Assembly: GCF_030685535.1 (NCBI RefSeq)
Contig: NZ_CP131599.1
Coordinates: 868,001-932,000 of the forward strand
Source of the DNA: Photobacterium leiognathi
GTDB taxonomy: Bacteria; Pseudomonadota; Gammaproteobacteria; Enterobacterales; Vibrionaceae
Direction: 5' to 3'
DNA length: 64,000 nt
Shown here: positions 55,119-64,000 of the stretch, in pieces
Layout: every line of letters begins with the position of its first letter
Numbering within the stretch: the first letter of the stretch is position 1
Made by a program: the position numbers and the translations under genes
Notes under the pieces: model-generated
Seen by the model: the letters and a program-made list of their open reading frames with translations, nothing else
The model's database searches: none
Told to the model about the DNA's origin: nothing

Positions 55119-57416
55119 ATGACAATCCCTACTACTGAAATGCTAGAAGCATGGAAAGGTTTTAGTGCTGGTAACTGGCAGCAAGAAGTTAATACGCGTG
55201 ACTTTATCCAAACTAACTACACGCCATATGAAGGGGATGAGTCTTTCCTAGCTGATGTAACGGAAACAACAACATCACTATGGAATACCGTTCTAGAAGG
55301 TATTAAAGAAGAAAGCCGCACTCACGCACAAGTTGATTTCGATACTGATTTACCATCAACAATCACATCTCACGATGCTGGCTACATCAACAAAGATCTA
55401 GAAAAAATCGTAGGTCTTCAAACTGACCAACCACTTAAGCGTGCAATCATCGCTAACGGTGGTATTCGCATGGTTAAGAACTCATGTGAAGTATACGGTC
55501 GTCAACTAGACGAAAACGTAGAGAAAATCTTTACTGACTACCGTAAAACACACAACAAAGCATGTTTCGATCTATACACTAAAGAAATCCTAGCATGTCG
55601 TAAATCAGGTATCATCACAGGTCTACCAGATGCTTACGGTCGTGGTCGTATTATTGGTGATTACCGTCGTCTTGCACTATACGGTATTGATTTCCTTAAA
55701 GCTGACAAGCAAGAACAATACAAATCAACCCAAGCATTCCTAGAGCAAGGTCAAGATCTAGAAAAAACACTTCGCCTACGTGAAGAGCTAGCAGATCAAG
55801 TACAAGCACTAGAAGACATCCGTCAAATGGGCTTGAAATACGGCATCGACATGTCAGCACCTGCTCGCACAGCACAAGAAGCGATTCAGTTCACTTACTT
55901 CGGCTACCTAGCAGCAGTTAAGTCTCAAAACGGCGCAGCAATGTCACTAGGTCGTACATCAACATTCCTTGATGTCTTCATCGAGCGTGATATTCAAAAT
56001 GGCTTGATCAACGAGCAAGAAGCGCAAGAGATGATCGACCACTTCATCATGAAGCTACGTATGGTGCGTTTCCTACGTACACCTGAGTACGATTCACTGT
56101 TCTCTGGTGACCCTATCTGGGCAACAGAAGCAATGGCGGGTATGGGTGTTGATGGTCGTACACTAGTAACGAAAACAACATTCCGTTACCTACATACGCT
56201 ACATACAATGGGCCCAGCTCCAGAGCCAAACATGACGATTCTTTGGTCTGAGCAGCTACCGATTGCATTCAAGCAATACGCAGCGAAAGTATCGATTGAA
56301 ACATCATCTGTTCAATACGAAAACGACGACCTAATGCGTCCTGATTTCAACAACGATGACTACGCAATCGCATGTTGTGTAAGCCCACAGGTTGTTGGTA
56401 AGCATATGCAGTTCTTTGGCGCTCGCGCTAACCTTGCAAAAGCTTTACTTTACACAATCAACGGCGGTGTTGACGAAAAATCAAAAGCACAAGTTGGTCC
56501 ACAACTAGCGAAAATTGACGACGAAGTATTAGACTTTGATTCACTAATGCCACGCTTCGATTCAATGCTAGATTGGTTAGCAACACAATACGTGACAGCA
56601 CTGAACATCATCCACTACTCTCACGACCGTTACAGCTACGAAGCATCACTAATGGCATTAATGGATCGCGATGTACGCCGTACAATGGCATGTGGTATTG
56701 CAGGTCTATCTGTAGTTGCTGACTCACTAGCAGCGATTAAGTTTGCCAAAGTAACACCAGTACGTGACGAAGATGGCGTAGCAATCGACTTCAACATCGA
56801 AGGCGACTACCCTAAATTCGGTAACAACGACCCACGTGTAGATGACATTGCTTGCGATCTTGTTGAGCGCTTCATGAAGAAGATTCAGAAGATGAGCATG
56901 TACCGTGAAGCAATTCCAACACAATCAATCTTAACCATCACATCAAACGTTGTGTACGGTAAGAAGACAGGTAACACACCTTGTGGTCGTCGTGCTGGTA
57001 TGCCATTTGGCCCAGGTGCAAACCCAATGCACGGTCGTGATGAAAACGGTGCAGTAGCATCACTAACATCAGTATCTAAACTACCATTTGCTTACGCGAA
57101 AGACGGTATCTCATACACCTTCTCTATCGTGCCAAATGCATTAGGTAAAGATGAAAATACACAGAAACAAAACCTTGCAGCTCTAATGGATGGTTACTTC
57201 CACCACGAAGCAGCAGGCGCAACAGATGGCATCGAAGGTGGTAAACACCTAAACGTGAACGTATTAAACCGTGACATGTTATTAGATGCTGTTGAGCACC
57301 CAGAGAAATACCCACAGCTAACAATTCGTGTTTCTGGTTACGCAGTGCGTTTCAACTCACTAACTCGTGAACAGCAACAAGATGTAATTAGCCGTACCTT
57401 TACTAATAAGATTTAA
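55119..57416 (+). CDS. pflB: Formate C-acetyltransferase (pyruvate formate-lyase)
   Basis: Glycyl-radical enzyme converting pyruvate and CoA to acetyl-CoA and formate in anaerobic growth. About 765 residues, as in E. coli PflB. Seen: [18 protein letters not shown], the adjacent catalytic cysteines in [10 protein letters not shown], and the glycyl-radical loop [13 protein letters not shown] near the C-terminus. Start at 55119 (MTIPTTEM) has GAGGT eight bases upstream; the frame is open to 55080. Codon usage is very biased, indicating high expression. The activase gene pflA is not downstream and focA is not upstream, so it stands alone, ending at a strong double hairpin. Confidence 0.96.
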   Translation: MTIPTTEMLEAWKGFSAGNWQQEVNTRDFIQTNYTPYEGDESFLADVTETTTSLWNTVLEGIKEESRTHAQVDFDTDLPSTITSHDAGYINKDLEKIVGLQTDQPLKRAIIANGGIRMVKNSCEVYGRQLDENVEKIFTDYRKTHNKACFDLYTKEILACRKSGIITGLPDAYGRGRIIGDYRRLALYGIDFLKADKQEQYKSTQAFLEQGQDLEKTLRLREELADQVQALEDIRQMGLKYGIDMSAPARTAQEAIQFTYFGYLAAVKSQNGAAMSLGRTSTFLDVFIERDIQNGLINEQEAQEMIDHFIMKLRMVRFLRTPEYDSLFSGDPIWATEAMAGMGVDGRTLVTKTTFRYLHTLHTMGPAPEPNMTILWSEQLPIAFKQYAAKVSIETSSVQYENDDLMRPDFNNDDYAIACCVSPQVVGKHMQFFGARANLAKALLYTINGGVDEKSKAQVGPQLAKIDDEVLDFDSLMPRFDSMLDWLATQYVTALNIIHYSHDRYSYEASLMALMDRDVRRTMACGIAGLSVVADSLAAIKFAKVTPVRDEDGVAIDFNIEGDYPKFGNNDPRVDDIACDLVERFMKKIQKMSMYREAIPTQSILTITSNVVYGKKTGNTPCGRRAGMPFGPGANPMHGRDENGAVASLTSVSKLPFAYAKDGISYTFSIVPNALGKDENTQKQNLAALMDGYFHHEAAGATDGIEGGKHLNVNVLNRDMLLDAVEHPEKYPQLTIRVSGYAVRFNSLTREQQQDVISRTFTNKI

Positions 57417-57431
57417 TAATTTGCTACTACG

Positions 57432-57469
57432 TTGGTAATACCTGACTGCCTACCCTAAGGTATTACCAA
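57432..57469 (+). repeat. Perfect 12-bp hairpin after pflB
   Basis: TTGGTAATACCT pairs with AGGTATTACCAA around a 14-nt loop and lacks a T-run. It precedes the terminator at 57473 by 3 bp. It may protect the pflB mRNA 3' end from exonucleases, or be a second weak stop. Confidence 0.7.
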
Positions 57470-57472
57470 TTT

Positions 57473-57510
57473 GCCGCCATAGTTCCCTACCTAGCTATGG
57501 CGGCTTTTTT
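57473..57510 (+). terminator. Terminator of pflB
   Basis: GCCGCCATAG pairs perfectly with CTATGGCGGC around a 12-nt loop, followed by TTTTTT. Confidence 0.93.
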
Positions 57511-57539
57511 GGCTTTTCGTTATTAGTAACAAAAGAAAT

Positions 57540-58577
57540 TTAGGGTTGTATCGGTTGAATAGTTACTAACTCACCTTCTACATCGAACATTAGACCGTCA
57601 ACTACCGTTTTAACACGCTTATTCTGAAGAAGAACTAATAACTCTTTTACATATTCCTTCTTTTCTATAACTTTAATCTTACCATCATCATCAAACTTAA
57701 TTTGCCAATTACCTGCTTCATCAGCCGCATCACGTAATTTACGTAACCAGAGCTCATTATTGAAATGTTGCTTTTCATAGACAGATGCTAATTGACGCAT
57801 TAAACGCTTATCATCGCCAATAATAGATATAAGTTTGTTAGATTCATCAGCATTCATCGCAAAACTTTTACCCAATGCAGAAATTGTTTCTGCTTTTTTC
57901 TCTTTCAATCGCTCATGATAATTCATAGCAGTTTCAAACTGAGTTAAATCAGCAATAAAAACGCTAGATTCATATTGAATAAAATCAACATAAGGTGTTA
58001 TTTGAAACTTATTACTTTGATCAATTTCAACTACAAGGCGATTATTTTGATAACTTGTACGCAATGTTTTATTTGCAGTATTATTCAAAGACCAAGCACC
58101 TTTGATATAACGAAAAGCATATATGTTTTTTTCTGGCTCATCAAAAGTAAGTTGAATCACATAAGCATTGTAATTATTTAGCTCTGTTTCTTGCGTAATA
58201 GTGGTCAACTCACCATTTTCAACTTGCTCGATAAGTTGTGTTAAATCTGTCGAACTTGATTCAACATAAAAGAACCTATTATCTTGAATAGTCGTTATCG
58301 GACGTAATTCTTCAATATGCTCGGTTCCTTTAATACAATGAATTACATACTGACGAAAGTGTTCTTGATATTCAGAATGTACTTTTAGATTTTTAATATC
58401 ACCAAAACGTTTGGATTTATTACTAACTTTAACATTAGTAACCCATAAATTTACTGTAGCTTTAGAAAGATCAATAGCTCTTAAATCAGCTAGTTTTTTA
58501 TCCAAACTAGCTTGATCAGGTTCATGCTGAACTTCTTCTTGTAATGCCTCGACGATATTCGACTTATTATTTGCCAT
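57540..58577 (-). CDS. kwaB: Kiwa anti-phage protein KwaB (DUF4868)
   Basis: Effector component of the Kiwa defence system; in the studied system KwaA and KwaB form a membrane complex that blocks phage replication. About 345 residues, soluble. The DUF4868 region is recognisable: NIYAFRYIKGAWSLNN, then DFIQYESSVFIADLTQFETA followed by MNYHERLKEKKAE, and a helical C-terminus (DDKRLMRQLASVYEKQHF). The ATG at 58577 has AGGT seven bases upstream; an in-frame start at 58592 lacks one. It begins 4 bp after the kwaA stop, so the pair is one operon. Flanked by pflB and the murP terminator, with no other defence gene nearby. Confidence 0.82.
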   Translation of the reverse strand: MANNKSNIVEALQEEVQHEPDQASLDKKLADLRAIDLSKATVNLWVTNVKVSNKSKRFGDIKNLKVHSEYQEHFRQYVIHCIKGTEHIEELRPITTIQDNRFFYVESSSTDLTQLIEQVENGELTTITQETELNNYNAYVIQLTFDEPEKNIYAFRYIKGAWSLNNTANKTLRTSYQNNRLVVEIDQSNKFQITPYVDFIQYESSVFIADLTQFETAMNYHERLKEKKAETISALGKSFAMNADESNKLISIIGDDKRLMRQLASVYEKQHFNNELWLRKLRDAADEAGNWQIKFDDDGKIKVIEKKEYVKELLVLLQNKRVKTVVDGLMFDVEGELVTIQPIQP

Positions 58578-58581
58578 GTTG

Positions 58582-59199
58582 CTACCTATCAACTAATGCT
58601 GAAATAAAATTTATTCCTGAATTTTCAAGAAACCTTACTTTTTGTTCTGATTTACTAGCTGTTCCCATACATAGTGCACTTGCTGAATGTTCTATATTAG
58701 GCTGACCAACTTTTTTATATTCAATATCATACAAACGTATTCCTAAGAGTAAGAACATTGGGTTAAGTAAAATGATTTTCTCATTTCGTGTAAATGCGAA
58801 CATAAACACTAAAAAAACTATTAATGATAAAATTGACTGCCAAGATTTATAATCAAATGCAAATAAACCAATAAGAAAAGGAAGTGTATAATTAATCATA
58901 TCACCACGAATGGCTCTAACTTTTGTAAGTCTAATTTCATCTACGCCTTCAGAACGTATAAATAAGGTTCTCATAATAAAACCTGTACATAAAGTGGCAA
59001 CTGAAGATATTAACAAACCAATTAAAGACCAAATACTAATATTCAGTCCCCATTGAATAAGTCCGAAAGGAATACCATCTGTATTATTATTTATATCTTT
59101 TATAAATAATATTAGAAAAAGAGGATAATACGAGCATAGAAAAATAAGTATCTCGACCCACAATTTTACATTTGTCTCTTGAGATCTAGTCGTTATCAT
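58582..59199 (-). CDS. kwaA: Kiwa anti-phage membrane protein KwaA
   Basis: Inner-membrane component of the Kiwa system, thought to sense phage attack at the membrane. About 205 residues with four or five hydrophobic helices: LWVEILIFLCSYYPLFLILF, NISIWSLIGLLISSVATLCT, TLPFLIGLFAFDY, SILSLIVFLVFMFAF and a shorter ILLNPMFLLLGIRLY, then a soluble C-terminus (EYKKVGQPNIEHSASALCMG). Assignment rests on topology, size and its position directly before kwaB. The ATG at 59199 has AGGT seven bases upstream; a GTG two codons earlier is possible. Confidence 0.78.
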   Translation of the reverse strand: MITTRSQETNVKLWVEILIFLCSYYPLFLILFIKDINNNTDGIPFGLIQWGLNISIWSLIGLLISSVATLCTGFIMRTLFIRSEGVDEIRLTKVRAIRGDMINYTLPFLIGLFAFDYKSWQSILSLIVFLVFMFAFTRNEKIILLNPMFLLLGIRLYDIEYKKVGQPNIEHSASALCMGTASKSEQKVRFLENSGINFISALVDR

Positions 59200-59627
59200 T
59201 GACACTACCTATTAAAAATAGCTTTTAACATAATAGTTATTATAAAATCGATGATGATTAACAATTAATAATAACTTTTTATTAAAATCATTATAAAAAC
59301 TTAATGACATATATTTTTATTATCTATTTGCTATTTTCATATAATGTTTACCTCACAAATACCTACACGGTTTATTTGGCAATGAGAATGTTAAAAAAGA
59401 AGGCACTAAATACAGCTCAATAAAAACAAAAGCTCATTATATCAATAACGATAGCACCAAAACGCAAAGGCTCGAAATCATAATTTGTAAGAAAATATAG
59501 ACACACAAGAATAATTATTTACACCAGTAAAATAGCTATAAACAAAAAGCGGAGCCTGAGCTCCGCCTTGTCATTGCATTATTTGCGTTTTAATTAGAAT
59601 TTCTGGCTATTCAATTACCACTCAATC
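59200..59627. other. Intergenic region between kwaA and murP
   Basis: A 428-base, very AT-rich gap. It must hold the leftward Kiwa promoter and, at its right end, the murP terminator (59544). No gene, repeat or attachment site is recognised. The low GC content suits an acquired defence locus. Confidence 0.5.
59544..59569 (-). terminator. Terminator of murQP
   Basis: GCGGAGC and GCTCCGC pair around CTGA; the minus-strand tail is TTTTTG. The hairpin and its flanks are almost identical to the one at 63131, at the other end of the mur locus. Confidence 0.85.
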
Positions 59628-61082
59628 TTAACTTAAATCGACATTTTTCGTACCGAAGAACCATGTTGCTACAAAACCTACTATATAAGCGATCAGCAAA
59701 CCAATGGTGAATATTGCCATGCCAGCAAAGATACCTGAACTAGAAGTCATTAACGGTAAAGCCACAATGCCAGACGGGCCAAATACAGTGTTCAAACCTA
59801 CTGGTAATCCCATATACGCGACGAGTCCAATAAAGAAACCACCAGCAGAACCACCCACACAAGCAGTAACAAAAGGTTTAACCCGTGGTAATGTCACACC
59901 ATAGATAAGCGGCTCACCAATACCTAATAACCCCGGAATGATCGCCCCTTTTACTTGCACACGTAACAAAGATTCTTTTTTCGCTTTAGCATATAAAGCC
60001 AATGCTGCACCCACTTGACCAGCCCCTGCCATAGCTAAAATCGGGAAAAGTGAGTTAAAGCCTTGAGCGTCCATCAGTGCAAAGTAAACAGGTACAAAAC
60101 CTTGGTGGATACCAAACATTACTGAGATTAAGAATAAACCCGCTAAGATCGCGCTACCGAATGGATTACCATTTAAGTTGATAAATAACCATGACATTCC
60201 TTTAAACAGCTCACCACCAATTGGCATGATAACTACAAAGGTAACAGCACCCATGATCAATAAGGTGATCATAGAAGTTAAAATCATGTCTAAATTATCT
60301 GGAATAAATTGGCGGACTTTTTTCTCAACCCAAGCACCAATTATGGCGGCAATCAGTACCCCGATAATATTGCCTCGAGGATCGATACTATTGCCGAAAA
60401 AGTCGTTCATTCCTGAGAAAATCCCAGACGTTGCATCCGGGTTATAACCAAGTACAAACAATGAAGCTAAAATTGCACCGTTTACGCCAGAACCACCAAA
60501 CGCTTGCTGCGCATTATAGCCAATAAGGATGCTTAAGAAGCTAAATAAACCTTTACTGAAAACTTTCATATACGCAATTAAATCAAGTAAATGCGCATTA
60601 GGCGAAGCCTGCCCTATAACAAAAAGTTGTTCCAGCAAGGTCGCTATACCTAGTAATAAACCTGCGGCAATGAAACCGGGGATTAAAGGCGTAAATATGG
60701 TTGCAAACTTGCTTAGAAAGCGTTGTGCTGCACTTGTTTGTTTTTTCTTTAATTGCTGTTTATGTGCAGAAGCAACATCTTTTAGGTCGGAATGTTTTTT
60801 GGGCGTTGATTCCTCCCCACCTTGCTCATTCTCAAGCATGCTATTCATCATTTCAGCTGCGGTTTGTGCTTTGCCCGGTCCTAACACGATCTGAAATTGA
60901 TCGTCACTTTCAACTAACCCCATTACCCCTGCAATACGTTTGATTGAGTCACGATCAGCTAAGCTATCATCTCGTAACGTAAGACGTAATCGCGTCATGC
61001 AGTTTCCGCATTTAATAACGTTTTCGTTACCGCCTATTGCAGTGAGTATCTCTTGCATCATTGAAGCAGTTATTTTGGTCAT
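59628..61082 (-). CDS. murP: N-acetylmuramic acid PTS permease, EIIBC
   Basis: Sugar-specific phosphotransferase component that imports and phosphorylates MurNAc to MurNAc-6-phosphate. 484 residues, the EIIB domain first (phosphorylated Cys in [14 protein letters not shown], about 20-33), a linker ([20 protein letters not shown]), then the membrane EIIC domain ([20 protein letters not shown], GVHQGFxPVYxALMDxQGFN type segment, [20 protein letters not shown]). It is closely collinear with E. coli MurP; like it, lacks an EIIA domain and should use glucose EIIA. Second gene of murQP, 30 bp after murQ. Confidence 0.95.
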   Translation of the reverse strand: MTKITASMMQEILTAIGGNENVIKCGNCMTRLRLTLRDDSLADRDSIKRIAGVMGLVESDDQFQIVLGPGKAQTAAEMMNSMLENEQGGEESTPKKHSDLKDVASAHKQQLKKKQTSAAQRFLSKFATIFTPLIPGFIAAGLLLGIATLLEQLFVIGQASPNAHLLDLIAYMKVFSKGLFSFLSILIGYNAQQAFGGSGVNGAILASLFVLGYNPDATSGIFSGMNDFFGNSIDPRGNIIGVLIAAIIGAWVEKKVRQFIPDNLDMILTSMITLLIMGAVTFVVIMPIGGELFKGMSWLFINLNGNPFGSAILAGLFLISVMFGIHQGFVPVYFALMDAQGFNSLFPILAMAGAGQVGAALALYAKAKKESLLRVQVKGAIIPGLLGIGEPLIYGVTLPRVKPFVTACVGGSAGGFFIGLVAYMGLPVGLNTVFGPSGIVALPLMTSSSGIFAGMAIFTIGLLIAYIVGFVATWFFGTKNVDLS

Positions 61083-61112
61083 CTTATGATCCTCGATATA
61101 ACCGATTATTTA

Positions 61113-62018
61113 TTATTCTTGGTCTAAAAGTGCATGACGAATAAAGCCATGATGCTTACTGAGTTTTGCTGCTGCTAGATCTGCATTAATGTTGAGTAAA
61201 ATCATAAGAATTGCAGTCTTACAATGGTTATTACATTGGGTGAGTGCCTCTGCTGCTTGTGATTCACTACACCCTGTCGCTTCAACTACAATATTTTTTT
61301 GACGCTGGATAAGTTTGGCGTTGGTTGCTTCAACATCAACCATTAAGTTTCCGAAGACTTTTCCCGTACGAATCATTGCCCCTGTGGTTAACATATTAAG
61401 CACTAATTTTTGGGCTGTTCCTGCTTTCATTCTTGAAGAGCCAGTGACGACTTCAGCACCAACAATCGGTGTGATATTAATGTCTGCAATCTCTGCCATT
61501 GGGCTATTGGCATTACAGCTTAATGCCGCAACTTTAGCGCCCACGCTTTTTGCGTAATTCATCGAGCCGATTACGTAAGGTGTACGACCGCTTGCGGCAA
61601 TACCGACGAGTACATCTTTATGATTAAAGCCGATTTGTTGTAGATCAGTTGCGCCAAGTTCTTCGTTATCTTCTGCATTTTCAACTGCTTTTAATATGGC
61701 TTTGTGACCACCAGCAATTAAGCCAATCACTAAATCAGGATCTGAACCGTATGTTGGAGGGCATTCACTAGCATCTAAAATTCCTAGTCGGCCTGATGTG
61801 CCAGCACTAGTATAAATCAACCTACCACCTGATTGAAAAGCCTCTGCAATAAGATCTACAACCTTGGCAATCTCAGGAATAATCGCTTCTACCGCTAACG
61901 CGACTTTCTGATCTTCTTGATTAATCACTTTCAACATATCGATTGTTGAAAGCATATCGATATTCTCGCTTGCTACATTTCGACTTTCAGTCACTAAGGT
62001 TGTTAGATCAATTTTCAT
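61113..62018 (-). CDS. murQ: N-acetylmuramic acid 6-phosphate etherase
   Basis: Cytoplasmic SIS-domain enzyme that removes D-lactate from MurNAc-6-phosphate to give GlcNAc-6-phosphate, linking cell-wall recycling to glycolysis. About 301 residues. Seen: [20 protein letters not shown], the SIS core [43 protein letters not shown], and [20 protein letters not shown] followed by [19 protein letters not shown]. The second of two ATGs (62018) has GAGAG at better spacing. First gene of murQP, with a class II CRP promoter. Confidence 0.96.
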   Translation of the reverse strand: MKIDLTTLVTESRNVASENIDMLSTIDMLKVINQEDQKVALAVEAIIPEIAKVVDLIAEAFQSGGRLIYTSAGTSGRLGILDASECPPTYGSDPDLVIGLIAGGHKAILKAVENAEDNEELGATDLQQIGFNHKDVLVGIAASGRTPYVIGSMNYAKSVGAKVAALSCNANSPMAEIADINITPIVGAEVVTGSSRMKAGTAQKLVLNMLTTGAMIRTGKVFGNLMVDVEATNAKLIQRQKNIVVEATGCSESQAAEALTQCNNHCKTAILMILLNINADLAAAKLSKHHGFIRHALLDQE

Positions 62019-62055
62019 CATCAGCTCTCATCACTTGAAGGTTTCGTTGAGAGGC

Positions 62056-62061
62056 ATCATA
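62056..62061 (-). promoter_or_regulatory. Predicted -10 element of murQP
   Basis: On the minus strand the hexamer is TATGAT. A start about 7 bases downstream (about 62048) puts the CRP site centre exactly at -41.5, and no recognisable -35 is needed in that arrangement. Confidence 0.6.
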
Positions 62062-62063
62062 AC

Positions 62064-62076
62064 GAATAAAAAATTC
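62064..62076. promoter_or_regulatory. Candidate MurR operator 1
   Basis: GAATAAAAAATTC is a GAAT-N5-ATTC palindrome between the -10 element and the CRP site of murQP, where a bound repressor would block RNA polymerase. The same half-sites and ATT flank recur upstream of murR. Confidence 0.5.
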
Positions 62077-62081
62077 ATTTA

Positions 62082-62097
62082 AGTGATAGTTATCACA
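62082..62097 (-). promoter_or_regulatory. CRP binding site of murQP
   Basis: AGTGATAGTTATCACA matches the CRP core (A/T)GTGA-N6-TCACA with one departure at the first base. Its centre is about 71 bp before the murQ ATG. Known murQP of E. coli requires cAMP-CRP, consistent with this. Confidence 0.75.
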
Positions 62098-62240
62098 ACT
62101 AAAATTATTCATTTTGTGCCAAAATTAAAGAATAAACACGAGTCATAACTCTTTAAATCATTCTAAAAAATAGAAAAGTAACTTATTTATTCAAACAGTT
62201 AGCAACAATTAAGTCGAATGAATAATGTTTAAGTCTCATT

Positions 62241-62253
62241 GAATAATTAATTC
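62241..62253. promoter_or_regulatory. Candidate MurR operator 2
   Basis: GAATAATTAATTC repeats the GAAT-N5-ATTC pattern 17 bp upstream of the murR start codon, suggesting autoregulation. Single half-sites (TTATTCATTT near 62105, GAATGAATAA near 62216) lie between the two operators. Confidence 0.5.
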
Positions 62254-62270
62254 ATTAAAATTGGGTAAAA

Positions 62271-63122
62271 ATGAGTATTTTAGAGCGAATGCAAAACCAA
62301 AGAAGTAGCTTATCGAGTAATGGAGTGAAAATATTAGACTTTATTCTTGAAGATCCCGCTTCTCTAAGTAGCTACGTAAGCCAAGATGTCGCGTTAAAGG
62401 TAGGTGTTTCACAATCAGGGGTGATCAAATTTGCACAGCGACTTGGTTTTAAAGGGTTTACAGCACTAAAACTTGCCATTATTGAAGATCTTGCTCAACA
62501 AAATGCGATTCTTGAGCCAAAAAGACCTATTCATAACAAAATTCATAGTGGTGACTCTTCACTAACTATTGCACAAAAATTACTTCAAGAAAAAACACAT
62601 GCAATGGTCGCAACAACTAATGCACTTAATTATGCGGAATTTGAAACAGTCGTAAAACTCATTAATCAAGCGCAACGTATTCAAATTGTTGGTATTGGTG
62701 GCTCAGCATTAACAGCTAAAGATCTTACTTTTAAGTTGTTAAAAATAGGTATTACAGCACTCACAGAGCAAGATCCACATGTCCAAATAGCAACAGCTAA
62801 TACATTAACAAAGAATGACATTCTCATCGCGATCTCCTTTTCAGGGAAACGAAAGGAAGTGCTGATGGCTGCACAATATGCTTATGAAAAAGGCGCAACA
62901 GTCATTGCTTTGACCAACGTAAAGAACAATCCATTGCGAAAATTAGCTCACTACACTATTGATACGATTGCAGATGAAATACAATTTCGCAGTTCTTCTA
63001 TCTCTTCTCGTACAGCCCAGAACGTTATTACTGATCTTCTTTTCATGGCTTTACTACAAATACGAAGTGATGATGCAAAACTACTGCTCAATGATATCTC
63101 TTCCGCAATTGAGAAGATTTAA
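62271..63122 (+). CDS. murR: MurR, RpiR-family transcriptional repressor
   Basis: Regulator of the MurNAc catabolic genes, usually released from DNA by MurNAc-6-phosphate. 283 residues. The N-terminal RpiR HTH is about 1-77 (SSYVSQDVALKVGVSQSGVI then KFAQRLGFKGFTALK). The C-terminal SIS sugar-phosphate domain has RIQIVGIGGSALTAKDLTFK, ILIAISFSGKRKEVLMAAQY and VIALTNVKNNPLRKLAHYTI. Divergent from murQP across 252 bp carrying the CRP site and two palindromes, the classical local-regulator layout. Confidence 0.93.
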   Translation: MSILERMQNQRSSLSSNGVKILDFILEDPASLSSYVSQDVALKVGVSQSGVIKFAQRLGFKGFTALKLAIIEDLAQQNAILEPKRPIHNKIHSGDSSLTIAQKLLQEKTHAMVATTNALNYAEFETVVKLINQAQRIQIVGIGGSALTAKDLTFKLLKIGITALTEQDPHVQIATANTLTKNDILIAISFSGKRKEVLMAAQYAYEKGATVIALTNVKNNPLRKLAHYTIDTIADEIQFRSSSISSRTAQNVITDLLFMALLQIRSDDAKLLLNDISSAIEKI

Positions 63123-63130
63123 TATAAGTA

Positions 63131-63154
63131 AAAGCGGAGCCTGAGCTCCGCTTT
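63131..63154. terminator. Terminator between murR and the symporter gene
   Basis: AAAGCGGAGC and GCTCCGCTTT form a perfect 10-bp stem around CTGA between convergent genes. It is nearly identical, with its flank, to the murP terminator at 59544. Confidence 0.83.
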
Positions 63155-63174
63155 GTCATTGAATGAATTTACTT

Positions 63175-64000
63175 TTAAGCAGGGTTTACTTCTGCATTGA
63201 CTGGCTCTTCAATAGCACCTTCGGTTTTAGCAACAATGGTGTTTACTGCTGTATCACCTACCACGTTTGATGAAGTACAGAACATATCGTTAATACGATC
63301 GACTGCCGCAACAATGGCTAAGCCTTCTGCTGGTAATCCTAATTGGTTCAGCAATACGCCTACCATCACGATACCACCGCCCGGTACACCACCAGCACCT
63401 ACAGACAATAGCAAGATAGTTAACCCTAATGTCACGATATCTGACGAGTTAATTGGCTGACCAAATGCGTTCGCAACAAAGATGGTTGCCAATGCAATGT
63501 AAATAGAAACACCTGACATGTTCATGGTTGCACCCAGTGGTACACCAAAACCTGCGACTGATTTTGATACGTTCAATTTTTCCGTAAGGGTACGCATAGT
63601 TACAGGGATAGTTGCGTTTGAACTTGCTGTTGATAGAGAGAATAAGATCTGCTCACGAGTCGCACGTAAGAAGATTTTCGGAGATGTTCCTGTCGCAATA
63701 CTTACAGCCATTGGATAGAAGAAGAAGATCCAGAACACCAGCATACTAACAACTAACGCGACGTAACCTGCAACAGATAACAGCGTATTTGAATCCAGTG
63801 TTGCCCCTAATTGGATCATTAGAGCGAATACGCCGTATGGTGCTAGGCTCATCACTAAACCAACCAGCTTCATCATGATCTCATTGGCTACCTTAAAGGT
63901 ACGAATAGCAGGACCACCACGAGAATCAAGTGCTTGAATTGCAAGACAAGTTAAAATCGCCATAAAAATGATTTGTAACATGTCGCCATTAGCAAAAGCT
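63175..64000 (-). CDS. Dicarboxylate/amino acid:cation symporter (partial)
   Basis: C-terminal part of a DAACS-family sodium- or proton-coupled transporter for glutamate, aspartate or C4-dicarboxylates; the N-terminus lies beyond the right edge of the window. Seen: LVGLVMSLAPYGVFALMIQL, the re-entrant serine-rich loop FSLSTASSNATIPVTMRTL, GVPLGATMNMSGVSIY (the NMxG region), GAGGVPGGGIVMVGVLLNQL and the cation-binding end DRINDMFCTSSNVVGDTAVN. Frame open to the window edge. Convergent with murR. Confidence 0.9.
   Translation of the reverse strand, partial: AFANGDMLQIIFMAILTCLAIQALDSRGGPAIRTFKVANEIMMKLVGLVMSLAPYGVFALMIQLGATLDSNTLLSVAGYVALVVSMLVFWIFFFYPMAVSIATGTSPKIFLRATREQILFSLSTASSNATIPVTMRTLTEKLNVSKSVAGFGVPLGATMNMSGVSIYIALATIFVANAFGQPINSSDIVTLGLTILLLSVGAGGVPGGGIVMVGVLLNQLGLPAEGLAIVAAVDRINDMFCTSSNVVGDTAVNTIVAKTEGAIEEPVNAEVNPA

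Overview
This AT-rich window looks like a chromosomal segment of a Vibrionaceae bacterium, most likely Photobacterium. The assignment rests on recognisable gammaproteobacterial orthologues (yciH, patZ, ydbH-ynbE-ydbL, umuDC, msrPQ, murQP/murR, pflB), on DUF6482/DUF3319-type small proteins that I associate with Vibrionaceae, and on a ToxR-like membrane transcription factor. I infer the genus from the proteins; no rRNA or other marker gene is present. I saw no rRNA, tRNA, CRISPR array, insertion sequence or prophage.

Layout. 1-1.7 kb is a gene-poor stretch with a degenerate 150-bp duplication, a 34-nt near-palindrome and a consensus-quality CRP site. 1.7-10 kb carries a His-rich NlpC/P60 hydrolase, a photolyase/cryptochrome, class I aldolase, cyclopropane fatty acid synthase next to a patatin phospholipase, and DtpA. 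10-26 kb carries a lipoprotein with two haem c motifs, YciH, a HAD phosphatase, a zinc-protease-like protein, a DUF3319-like protein, a lone tyrosine recombinase, Ddl, a SPOR lipoprotein, an EAL-GGDEF protein, the acetyltransferase PatZ and a chemoreceptor with duplicated CHASE3-like segments. 26-31 kb is the ydbH-ynbE-ydbL envelope lipid-transport operon, with ydbH frameshifted twice. 31-43 kb has an acetyltransferase, a Dcu transporter, a TPR protein, a frameshifted histidine phosphatase, LexA-controlled umuDC (umuD frameshifted), a second SPOR lipoprotein, an L,D-transpeptidase and a fatty acid desaturase. 43-51 kb has msrPQ (msrQ with a premature TGA), a MATE transporter, an outer-membrane barrel protein convergent with a ToxR-like regulator/partner pair, and a second POT transporter. 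51-57 kb holds the complete electron-transfer flavoprotein module (etfBA divergent from ETF-QO) and pflB. 57.5-59.2 kb is a two-gene Kiwa anti-phage system. 59.6-63.1 kb is the MurNAc recovery locus murQP/murR with its own regulatory region. A truncated dicarboxylate/amino acid symporter runs off the right edge.

Main points. (1) The ToxR-like regulator and the overlapping small membrane-anchored gene (47.9-49.1 kb) look like a 'co-component' sensor pair of the ToxR/ToxS or VtrA/VtrC type, not a family member I can name. (2) A Kiwa system (kwaA-kwaB) sits between core metabolic genes. (3) Four single-base frameshifts, all in homopolymers (two in ydbH, one in the phosphatase, one in umuD), plus an in-frame TGA in msrQ, suggest either assembly indels or genuine gene decay; this should be settled before calling losses of function. 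(4) The murQ promoter can be read at base level: a CRP site at -41.5 and two GAAT-N5-ATTC palindromes, one overlapping the murQ promoter and one before murR.
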